Shown one piece after another: positions 9,212 to 17,225 of a DNA stretch of 64,000 bases. The notes beneath the pieces were generated by a model, which was not told where the DNA came from, did no database searches, and saw only the letters and a program-made list of their open reading frames with translations. The DNA is taken from positions 124,001-188,000 of the forward strand of contig JAWLGR010000005.1 of assembly GCA_041684965.1 (NCBI GenBank), read 5' to 3'. Each line of letters opens with the position of its first letter. Position 1 is the first letter of the stretch. The position numbers were made by a program, and so were the translations under genes. The DNA is from Mariniphaga sp041684965 (GTDB lineage: Bacteria; Bacteroidota; Bacteroidia; Bacteroidales; Prolixibacteraceae).

Positions 9212-10782
9212 AAAGAGCTCTAAAAGGTCCAGGCAACAGTATACTCAGAAGGGATTTTTTAAAAGGCCTGGCAACCGTACCCTTTTTGGGGGTGTTCGTT
9301 GTTGGTTTTAAGGACAATCTCGACAAGACAATCACTGAAAAAAACATTGATTATCAAAAAAGATTGGGGATTGATGAACTCAGTGCACCAAAAGAAAAGT
9401 TATTGCCGCCAACAGGCAGCAGCAATAACCGGTTACGTATCGGACTGGTTGGAAACGGGTGGCGGGGAGATTCCCTGCTACAGAGGCTGGGTTATTACCA
9501 TCCTGATTTCATTGAACAAAATAAGGTGAACGGCAGGTTAACCGAACGATTTTTAACTACCCGGATGTGGGACGATTTAAATGTTGAATTGACTGGTATA
9601 TGTGATACATTTTCAGTTCATGCTAAACGTGGAAGTGAAAGTATTTCGAGAGAAGTAATACTAAATGAAAGTGGGAATGGCAATAAAATAAGTAAAGCAA
9701 TAAAAATTTATCTCAATTACCGTGATATGATAGCCAGCGGCAATATCGACGCCATTGTTATAGCCACACCAGACCACACCCATGCCCCCATTGCAATAGA
9801 GGCTGCAAAAGCAGGCATTCATATATTCCTTGAAAAACCTATGACCCATTCCATTGAGGAAGCTGTTGAATTACGTGATGCAGTCAAATCATCCGGAGTG
9901 GTATTCCAGCTTGGCCATGAAAACCGGCAGCAGATGAGTTTTAAAATTGCCCGGGAAATGTACCAGAAGGGTGTGATGGGTGAGGTTTCCATGGTTGAAA
10001 CTTTTACCAACAGGAACAGCGAAGACGGTGCATGGATAAGAACCCGGAAATTCGACCATCTCGGAAATACCGGTACCATTGACTGGCATGAATTTCTTGG
10101 GAACGCTCCCTTGCAGGAGTTCGATTCAAAAAGGTATTTCAATTGGCATCGTTACAGTGAATATGGTACAGGTGTAACCGGTAACCAGTTCTCACATGTC
10201 TACGATTGCATAAACCAGATTCTGGACCTGGGAATTCCCGAATCAGTAGTTGCAACCGGTGGGCAGTATTATTACAAAAATCATGGGGATATGCCCGATG
10301 TAATGAATGCTGTTTTCAACTATCCTGAAAGAAAACTTACTTTAACCTATAATTGCTCCTTAAAAAATGAAATCTACAGGTCGTCGCGCATTTTGGGTTC
10401 TGAAGCAACCATGGATGTGGATAAGGCAATTCTGCTTTATAAAGACAGCCAGTCGGAACGATACAGGGAATTTAAATTTAAAAGCGACGAACCTTTTTAT
10501 TACTATGCTCCGGGAAAGGATATTGATGCAACAACTTCGGCAACAGCTAAGCAGTATATCAGGGGTGGCTATGGGCCTACTTATATAGATGGGAAAGCAA
10601 TTGATACAACCTACCTGCATCTGAAAGAATGGATCGATTCCATCCGGGGGCAGAATCAGCCAAGCTGTAACATCGATCTGGGTTTTGAAGAGGCAGTTAC
10701 TTTCAACCTGGCAAACCTCGCTTTTAAACATCAGAAAACTGTGAGATGGGATAAAGAAAACAATAAAGCTGTTATTGGTTAA
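9208..10782 (+). CDS. Tat-exported Gfo/Idh/MocA-family oxidoreductase
   Basis: 524 residues. The N-terminus carries a Tat signal (R14-R-D-F-L-K then a hydrophobic stretch). A Rossmann domain follows (RIGLVGNGWRG, a variant of GxGxxG), then IVIATPDHTHAPIAIEAA and the family motif EKP. The C-terminal alpha/beta domain includes GNQFSHVYDCIN. The family uses NAD(P) to oxidise or reduce sugars; exported members with bound cofactor act on glycans, including glycosidases of the GH109 type. Translation is coupled to the phosphoesterase gene upstream by a 4-base overlap, and a DoxX gene follows. Whether this is a dehydrogenase or a NAD-dependent glycosidase is open. Confidence 0.85.
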   Translation: MKRALKGPGNSILRRDFLKGLATVPFLGVFVVGFKDNLDKTITEKNIDYQKRLGIDELSAPKEKLLPPTGSSNNRLRIGLVGNGWRGDSLLQRLGYYHPDFIEQNKVNGRLTERFLTTRMWDDLNVELTGICDTFSVHAKRGSESISREVILNESGNGNKISKAIKIYLNYRDMIASGNIDAIVIATPDHTHAPIAIEAAKAGIHIFLEKPMTHSIEEAVELRDAVKSSGVVFQLGHENRQQMSFKIAREMYQKGVMGEVSMVETFTNRNSEDGAWIRTRKFDHLGNTGTIDWHEFLGNAPLQEFDSKRYFNWHRYSEYGTGVTGNQFSHVYDCINQILDLGIPESVVATGGQYYYKNHGDMPDVMNAVFNYPERKLTLTYNCSLKNEIYRSSRILGSEATMDVDKAILLYKDSQSERYREFKFKSDEPFYYYAPGKDIDATTSATAKQYIRGGYGPTYIDGKAIDTTYLHLKEWIDSIRGQNQPSCNIDLGFEEAVTFNLANLAFKHQKTVRWDKENNKAVIG

Positions 10783-10847
10783 AAAGCACAGCAAAGGATG
10801 CGGGCACTAATCCAAAACTATTTTAAAAATAATTCATAAATTTCACA

Positions 10848-11339
10848 ATGAAATATAATTATTCCAACAGACAACTTATATCGCTGACATTCCTGCGGGT
10901 TTTAATTGGGTGGCACTTTCTCTACGAGGGTCTGGCTAAATTATACGATCCAGTATGGTCCGCAAAGCCTTACCTGGCAGGAGCCACAGGTCCATTTGCT
11001 GCGATTTTTAAAAATATGGCAAACAATGACACGATTCTCCGGTTTGCCGATATCCTGAATGAATGGGGATTGATTCTAATCGGTTTGGGTTTATTCATCG
11101 GACTTTTTGCTAAACCTGCTAAAATTTTTGGGATCGTACTATTGTCATTTTATTATCTTTCTTATCCGCCTTTTGCAGGTTTAGGTATTAACGGACATGC
11201 TGAGGGAACCTACTGGATAGTCAATAAAAATTTGATAGAGATGGCTGCACTTTTAATTCTGGTATTTTTTCCTACCAGTCACATTACAGGAATCGACCGA
11301 TTTTTTGTTAAAACAAAAAGGCAAGCTGTTGGAATATAA
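10848..11339 (+). CDS. DoxX-family membrane protein
   Basis: 163 residues with about four membrane helices. The start LISLTFLRVLIGWHFLYEG is the characteristic first helix of DoxX/DoxD proteins, and GLFAKPAKIFGIVLLSFYYL fits the third. DoxX proteins are often linked to quinone-dependent oxidoreductases. Position 65 bases after the exported Gfo/Idh/MocA gene suggests it could pass electrons from that periplasmic enzyme to the membrane, which is inference. It ends the plus-strand cluster that starts at 4646. Confidence 0.8.
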   Translation: MKYNYSNRQLISLTFLRVLIGWHFLYEGLAKLYDPVWSAKPYLAGATGPFAAIFKNMANNDTILRFADILNEWGLILIGLGLFIGLFAKPAKIFGIVLLSFYYLSYPPFAGLGINGHAEGTYWIVNKNLIEMAALLILVFFPTSHITGIDRFFVKTKRQAVGI

Positions 11340-11380
11340 GACCATAGTCTCAATACATAGGATTTAGATTGTTTGTTTTC

Positions 11381-11496
11381 AACGGTATCATATACCTGCC
11401 TGTCCCGGCAGACATGGGACTCCCATGTCCCGGTAGCCATCGGGATTAATCATGACCCTTTGTGAATTCAGTATATTCATGGTCGTTTCATCCGGG
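11381..11496 (+). repeat. 116-base dispersed repeat, copy 1
   Basis: Aligns without gaps to 36455-36570, about 98 of 116 bases identical by eye. It contains several hairpin-forming stretches: GACATGGGA with TCCCATGTC, and CCCGGT-AGCC-ATCGGG. No open frame and no transposase is present. It lies just after the DoxX stop in a convergent region. It could be a REP/MITE-like element or a structured RNA. Confidence 0.75.
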
Positions 11497-11666
11497 AATG
11501 ATCTTGTCACTGGAATACTGTAGTAACTTTTTGACTGTGTCCTATAAATACCAGAAGTTCCTGTTTATATTTTCTTCAGTAAATAAAGCAGTCTGAACTA
11601 TCCCTGAATTCCCTCACTGTCAGTAATATTTCATAACCTCTTCATTGCAGATTAATCGTAATCAAC

Positions 11667-11776
11667 TTCGGATTAAATTCGGTATAAATTCGTAATATCT
11701 TCGCAACAAATTCGTAAAATCGCGAATTTGTTGCGAATTTGTTGCGAGTTTATTGCGAGTTTGTTACGAATTTACT
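11667..11776. repeat. Inverted array of 11-base units (large hairpin), copy 1
   Basis: TTCG occurs at 11667, 11678, 11689, 11700 and 11711, exactly 11 bases apart. The mirrored CGAA/CGAG core follows at 11723, 11734, 11745, 11756 and 11767, again 11 apart. The two halves are reverse complements around 11718.5. The innermost 15 bp (11700-11714 with 11723-11737) pair perfectly around an 8-base loop. The unit is roughly GCGAATTTGTT. The array sits between convergent genes (DoxX and heparinase). The same design recurs at 33787-33879. Confidence 0.85.
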
Positions 11777-12075
11777 ATGGGCTAGATAAGAATTTAATGC
11801 AGGGAAATTGCGGCATGTTCCAGGAGTTCCCCTTTATCAAGTTAAATTGGTCAGAATCTTGCCGATATTTATTAAAGCCCGGTGCAGAAAGCTGCATCTG
11901 TCTCATGTAACTGAGCAGATAATTGTGCCTTAATATATAGTGAATTAAGTATCCTGAAAATGAAGTGGGCAATGTTTGATATTGCTTAACTTTATCAGGA
12001 ATAGTTGATAATAATTCTGCGTGGTATCAGGATAAAAATCTAAATAAACCAGAGACGCAAGTTTGTGAGAACCAT

Positions 12076-14508
12076 TTAATAGGTGATCTCCTTTACGCTA
12101 ATTTCCGGCCGGATGTCTATGGAATATGCCCTTTCATTAATTTTAAGTTCAAAGGAAAAATCGTTTGGTGTATCAGTTAATTTACTAATATCGAAAACTG
12201 GTTCTGTGTTATGTTTATACGGAACAAGAACAGAGACAAAGTTCGCGTTGGTAACTTTTTGTGGTGTAGATGCTGTAAAATGCCATTGATCTTCATATTG
12301 TCTTGAAAACTGCGGCATGGTAGTATCCGTATAGTTTATCAAAACGGGAGGATGGGGAAATCCGGTAAATTGATTAAAATTCAATTCCTCCGGTAGTAAA
12401 AATTTCATTTTGAGCCTTGCATTGCCTTCAGACAGGGTAATTGATTTTTCCAATTGGTTTGTCTTCATTTCGGAGAGAGCATGGAGCCACCATTCGAAGG
12501 TAACAGGTTCAGGTGCTTCAACTTCGTCAAGGATTATAAAAACACCCGGGCGAATATGGATTACATGCCGGTAAAACTTGTTTAATTTTCCCATATAGGC
12601 TTCAGTTGCATCACCAAGTATGTAATCATAAAGCTCATGGTTCTCAAAAATAACAACCTTCCCCTTTGCTGCTGCAACTCCTTCCTGTCCAATTCCATCA
12701 TCAAAAGTTACTGTGTTCGATGACTTTGTTTGCCTTGACCAGAGCCTGTGGTGGTCAGAACCGAATGCCGGATAATATCCCGAAGCAATTGCCAGGGCTT
12801 CACCAAAGGCTTCCAGTGTAAATGCATTTTGATCCGGGTGTCCATGACTTACACCGCCGTAGGAATCGCTGTGAAACAAAAAATGAATGTCATTATCGGC
12901 ATCTCCAAAATCAGTATGTAAAGAAACCAGTCCTACACCTGGGAAGTACCGGGATTGGGGAAGATCTTTAGGAGGCTTGCTTTCAATACCATCGTCTTTC
13001 AACAGTATGCCCAGTATATTCTTAGGATGACCGACATTTAGATAATCAGCATACCAGCGGAGATAGGGATCATTTAGAAGGGAAGAATAGATATACATAT
13101 TTTCTGCCCTCATGGCAGTAGGCGGATTATGGGCCCCGTCGCCGAAGGGAGAAAACTTTGCGTAGGGAGGATTTGTGTATAGAATATAATAAGGGGTATT
13201 TCTGAAAAAATCCTTTTGCATAAGATCAATCCCGGTTGCTCTTTCAAGTGCAGTAAGAAAATGAAGCGCTCTGTACTGATAAAAAGTCCAGTAGGAAGGC
13301 CCCTGGTGCCAGGCTCCGTCTTCTTTTGCCCATGCCGGGTACAGATTCCAGTGTATGGTTAATACATATTTCAGCCAATCCTCAGCTTCCTCCCATTCAC
13401 CTGCAAAACAAATCGCAACTTCTCCCAAAAATCCGGTTATTCTCTCTTCATGGCTGCCACGGTTATATACATGATATTCTGAACCAGGTCTGTATTTCAG
13501 TCGATGGTAAAGTTGCTCCGCCCTTCTCCTAAGCGATTTTTCGACAATCTCCCTTTCTTCAGGGGTCAGGAGGTCATACGCCCAGTCGTAGGCCCGCGTT
13601 CCCTGGGTTACAATCCGGTAGTTCGATTCATTATGTCCCCTGTCAGCAGTTGAGCCATCGGGGTTCCAGCTGAAAAAGTGTAGCAACCGGCGCCGGGCTT
13701 CCTCACCATATTTTTTATCTCCGGTTAGCAGATATACTAATCCGAATGTTTCCATCCTGTCACAGGGAGGAATTACCGTATTGTAGATTTCCCACCAGGA
13801 ATCCATGTTCACTGAAAATTCAGGCTCTGGTGGAAGTTCTTCTCCCATGTTTTTTTCTATAGAATTTTTTATTTTCGTAAGGGTTTGTTCCAAATCGCCA
13901 TTTGCTGCCCTGCTTTTATAGGAATCCAACTCCTTCACTGGGATATATAGCCTAGGATGGCCTTTGGGAATGGAATGAATTACCTGCTTCATGTTTTTTG
14001 GGAACGGCCATATTCTGGCATCGTCAGGAACAACAAACTTGCGGGTTTTACTAAAAACGGTTTTTCCGTTTTCCACACCATATCTCCAGAACCATTCACC
14101 TGCCTCCAAAGGTTCATTTAAGGCATGTGTACTGATATGAATCCCCTTAATGTCAATTATACCCGAATTAAAATTTTTGTCTTTTGAAATTTGCAGGGTA
14201 TAATTGTAATCTTCTTTTATGGGTTTCCATAACTTACCCTGAAATTCTGCACCACTGTATTTTACGTAGTCTGGAGGAAATTCAATATTTTTCTTTACAG
14301 GCAACCATGTAAAAGGGGGCGGATTTACTTTTACAGTGCTTCCTTCTTCAGGAGAATAAATTACCTGGTTGTCATCGGGCTGTAGGTCAAGCTGTTCTTT
14401 AATACTTTCACTGTCTGTCCTTAATTCCTTCCTGCAACTGTGGGTGATAAACAAGTGTGAAATTAAAATTATAAGAAATAGAAGTCTGCCATTCGATTTA
14501 AGTTTCAT
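12076..14508 (-). CDS. Heparinase II/III-family polysaccharide lyase, lipoprotein
   Basis: 810 residues. The signal peptide ends in a lipobox (LFITHSC), so a lipoprotein is expected. An N-terminal beta domain (PPPFTWLPVKK) of the DUF4962 type is followed by the alpha/alpha toroid (GHPRLYIPVKELDSYKSR; YNRGSHEERITGFLGE) and a C-terminal heparinase II/III beta-sandwich (SYGGVSHGHPDQNAFTLEAF). Such enzymes cleave uronic-acid linkages by beta-elimination. It differs clearly from the PL21-like protein at 21430, so it may act on another linkage or polymer. The gene is convergent with the sulfatase-DoxX cluster, with the 11-base hairpin array between them. Confidence 0.85.
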   Translation of the reverse strand: MKLKSNGRLLFLIILISHLFITHSCRKELRTDSESIKEQLDLQPDDNQVIYSPEEGSTVKVNPPPFTWLPVKKNIEFPPDYVKYSGAEFQGKLWKPIKEDYNYTLQISKDKNFNSGIIDIKGIHISTHALNEPLEAGEWFWRYGVENGKTVFSKTRKFVVPDDARIWPFPKNMKQVIHSIPKGHPRLYIPVKELDSYKSRAANGDLEQTLTKIKNSIEKNMGEELPPEPEFSVNMDSWWEIYNTVIPPCDRMETFGLVYLLTGDKKYGEEARRRLLHFFSWNPDGSTADRGHNESNYRIVTQGTRAYDWAYDLLTPEEREIVEKSLRRRAEQLYHRLKYRPGSEYHVYNRGSHEERITGFLGEVAICFAGEWEEAEDWLKYVLTIHWNLYPAWAKEDGAWHQGPSYWTFYQYRALHFLTALERATGIDLMQKDFFRNTPYYILYTNPPYAKFSPFGDGAHNPPTAMRAENMYIYSSLLNDPYLRWYADYLNVGHPKNILGILLKDDGIESKPPKDLPQSRYFPGVGLVSLHTDFGDADNDIHFLFHSDSYGGVSHGHPDQNAFTLEAFGEALAIASGYYPAFGSDHHRLWSRQTKSSNTVTFDDGIGQEGVAAAKGKVVIFENHELYDYILGDATEAYMGKLNKFYRHVIHIRPGVFIILDEVEAPEPVTFEWWLHALSEMKTNQLEKSITLSEGNARLKMKFLLPEELNFNQFTGFPHPPVLINYTDTTMPQFSRQYEDQWHFTASTPQKVTNANFVSVLVPYKHNTEPVFDISKLTDTPNDFSFELKINERAYSIDIRPEISVKEITY

Positions 14509-14811
14509 AGTATTGATTTTTAATTGGTTACCTCTTTTATTACAACCTTGTTTTTGGGGGTAAAATGTTTTGGAGTAAATAAGAAGTATAATTCATTTCC
14601 ATCTTTATTGTGGATGTGTTTTTTACATTGAAAAATTATTCATCCTTAACAAAAATAATTAATACCCATGTTATTAATGCATAGAATTAGAAAAATTAAT
14701 TTAATATTTCAGATAGAATAATTAAATTGTGATGGGATTTGAGATTCCGGCGTTAAGGATTAAAATCATTCCTTTGAATAAACCAGTAATTACTGATTAA
14801 ATTATAACCAT
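14509..14811. other. Divergent intergenic region
   Basis: 303 AT-rich bases between the heparinase gene (minus) and the GH20-like gene (plus). It must hold both promoters. I see no repeat, RNA gene or small frame that I can support. Confidence 0.45.
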
Positions 14812-17067
14812 ATGAAAATTATTACTAACTGTAAAAAGTGCCCGTTGTGGCTCTGTTTGGGTAAAATTTTTACTATTATTCTTTTATTACCTGGTCTTTT
14901 TATGTTTTCGGTTGCTGCAGAACCTGAAACACCTTTTCTAAATCCGCTTCGGTTGAGGGGCTTCAGCCTGATTCCCGCACCACAGCATGTGAAATTGGAA
15001 TCCGGAAATGTGATTGTTGATAATACCTGGATGCTGGTTTCGGAACCGGGAAAAGATAACATTGCAACTAAAAGAATGATTCAGGGTGCCTTAGAACTGC
15101 ACAATTTAAAACTTAGTAATTCTGGAGATAAAAAAATTATACTTTCTGTCAAACCTGGAACAGTAAAAGGTACTGACGATCCTGCATTAAACAGGCAAGG
15201 ATATCTGTTAAGGGTTACACAGGAAAAAATAGAAATAACCGGTAATGCCGGTGAAGGACTTTTCTATGGTGTGCAAAGCCTGCTTCAACTCCTGCAGCGG
15301 AATATTGCAGGGCAGCTTATTGTTCCTGAATGCGAAATTCAGGATTGGCCTTCCCTTCAACTAAGATTTGTTCACTGGGATACAAAGCATCATCAAAAAC
15401 GAATGGAAACGATGAAGCGTCTGATTGACTGGCATGCATTTTTTAAGGTGAACATGATTGCCCTGGAGATTGAAGACAAATACGAATACCCGCGACACCC
15501 GGTAATTGGTGCTCCCGGTGCATACACCAAGGCCGAGATGCATGAACTAACCCGTTATGCTTTGGAACGGTTTATCCAGATTGTTCCAAACGTTCAGGCA
15601 CCTGCACACATGGCTTTCGTATTGAAGCACCAAGAATTTGACCATCTTAGAGCAGATCCGTCTTCCAATTTTCAGGTTTGCATGTGCAACCCGGAGGCAA
15701 TCAACTTAATTTTTGATATGTATCAGGATATGATAGATGCCACACCAGGAGTCGATTATTTTTTTGTTTCCACCGATGAGGTATATTATGCAGGAAGTTG
15801 TGATCAATGTGAAAAACCATATAACGTTGAAAACAGAAGTCTTGCCTGGGCTGAATTTGCTACAAAGGCTCATGACTGGATGGCAGAACGGAACCGCCGG
15901 ATGGTTGCCTGGGTTGAATACCCGCTGCTGGCAAAAGATATTCCTCTTTTACCTGGGAATATTATTAATGCCATTGGAAGCGATAAGGAATTTTTCAACA
16001 AACAAAATGAAATTGGGATGAAACAGTTGTCGTACAGCTCCATTCAGGGGTCAGAGTATCTTTTTTCAAATTTGTTTCCTTCCAAACTGGCAAATATTTC
16101 AACTACTGCGGTTGAGCGAGCCTCAGATGGTGCCGATTTAATTGGAACCTTTGCTGCTGCATGGGACGACAGCGGTCTGCATGAAGAGGTTTTTCATCTG
16201 AGCTGGGCAACGGTAACACAATACGGTTGGAATCTTCAGGGAGTAACAGTCGAACAGAATGTTGCAGACTTTATGGATGTCTTCTATGGTCAAAACAGCC
16301 CCGATATGGTTCAGGTATATAGTTTACTGATGGAAGGCGGACAATTTTATAAAACCTGCTGGGATAGGGTGAAAAGTATGGAGCGTGAATCAAGTTTTGG
16401 CAATAGCAGAGGAAAAGGAATTGGTACCGACCGGTTTGATGAAACACTTAGTTTACCTGAGATTCCCCAAAACGGCTTAATGGAAGTTTCTCCTGCATTC
16501 GGTGAAAGATACAGTGAGTTGATTGCCAACGCCAAAAACATGAAAGTTAAAAATGATGACCTGGTATACAAACTTAACCGGTACATTGGACAGGTAGAAC
16601 GCAATCATTACAACCTTGAGGTGTATCTGTCAATTGCATTACTGCAGCGTTATTTAATCAATACCATACTTACACTGGATGGCGCTGAATCAAGGCTGAT
16701 ACTTGCAAAGTCATCCTCTGAAGAAGGAAACCATTCAACTGCAGTAGCCCATATGGTTGAAGCCAGCAACCAGGTTAAAAAGCATACAGACTGGGGTAAC
16801 TGGCTTTGGAAGAATCTGACTGAAACCTGGGGAAAGAGCCGGTATGAAAAGGGGAGAAGTGTGAACGGACGGGATTATGTGTTCATAATGGATGATGTTA
16901 AAGATCATTGGGCAGATCGCCGGAAAGGGCTTGATTATATGATTGCACCTTTTCAGCGAATGGACATCCCGGGTTGGAATCAACGCTTAAATGAGCAAAT
17001 AAGGAAATATGCTTCCCAACATAAGGTTCCGGTGAGCGGACTGGAAGAGGAACGTCTCGAAGATTAA
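14812..17067 (+). CDS. GH20-like beta-N-acetylhexosaminidase family protein
   Basis: 751 residues with a signal peptide (cleavage near SVAAEP). Residues 45-170 form the zincin-like beta-hexosaminidase N-terminal domain (SLIPAPQHVKLESGNVIV; EGLFYGVQSLLQLL). A TIM barrel follows (VHWDTKHHQKRMETMKRLID). The Asp-Glu pair used by GH20 enzymes is seen at D322-E323 in FFVSTDEVYYAG, though the usual HIGGDE context is altered. The C-terminal 250 residues are helical. GH20 enzymes release terminal GlcNAc or GalNAc by substrate-assisted catalysis, which fits trimming of glycosaminoglycan fragments. It begins a plus-strand cluster running to 25268. Confidence 0.75.
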   Translation: MKIITNCKKCPLWLCLGKIFTIILLLPGLFMFSVAAEPETPFLNPLRLRGFSLIPAPQHVKLESGNVIVDNTWMLVSEPGKDNIATKRMIQGALELHNLKLSNSGDKKIILSVKPGTVKGTDDPALNRQGYLLRVTQEKIEITGNAGEGLFYGVQSLLQLLQRNIAGQLIVPECEIQDWPSLQLRFVHWDTKHHQKRMETMKRLIDWHAFFKVNMIALEIEDKYEYPRHPVIGAPGAYTKAEMHELTRYALERFIQIVPNVQAPAHMAFVLKHQEFDHLRADPSSNFQVCMCNPEAINLIFDMYQDMIDATPGVDYFFVSTDEVYYAGSCDQCEKPYNVENRSLAWAEFATKAHDWMAERNRRMVAWVEYPLLAKDIPLLPGNIINAIGSDKEFFNKQNEIGMKQLSYSSIQGSEYLFSNLFPSKLANISTTAVERASDGADLIGTFAAAWDDSGLHEEVFHLSWATVTQYGWNLQGVTVEQNVADFMDVFYGQNSPDMVQVYSLLMEGGQFYKTCWDRVKSMERESSFGNSRGKGIGTDRFDETLSLPEIPQNGLMEVSPAFGERYSELIANAKNMKVKNDDLVYKLNRYIGQVERNHYNLEVYLSIALLQRYLINTILTLDGAESRLILAKSSSEEGNHSTAVAHMVEASNQVKKHTDWGNWLWKNLTETWGKSRYEKGRSVNGRDYVFIMDDVKDHWADRRKGLDYMIAPFQRMDIPGWNQRLNEQIRKYASQHKVPVSGLEEERLED

Positions 17068-17125
17068 AATAACTCATGAGGAGGTATATATCCGGACAGC
17101 CATGCAATAAAAAATTAAAGGCATT

Positions 17126-17206
17126 ATGAAATCCACTTGTTTTGCAGAAACAAACACTGATGAACAAATCTCTTTAAAACAGGTAGATTCCATCCGACTA
17201 TTTTAA
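17126..17206 (+). other. Conserved leader with a 26-codon frame ahead of beta-helix copy 2
   Basis: The 100 bases before the gene at 17226 resemble the 100 bases before its paralogue at 23784. Here the leader reads as a 26-codon frame (MKSTCFAETNTDEQ, then ISLKQVDSIRLF, stop). In the other copy the matching frame reads MRSTYFANTNSDE and is then broken by stops. The similarity is clear. Translation is unproven, and common descent of the upstream DNA explains it equally well. Confidence 0.4.
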
Positions 17207-17225
17207 TAATTAAATTTTTGTACGG

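Noticed and set aside
10360..10794. 144-codon minus-strand frame
   Set aside because: Shadow of the Gfo/Idh/MocA gene; no independent support.
11340..12075. CRISPR-like array at the 11-base repeats
   Set aside because: Units are adjacent and mirrored with no spacers; structure is an inverted array, not repeat-spacer.
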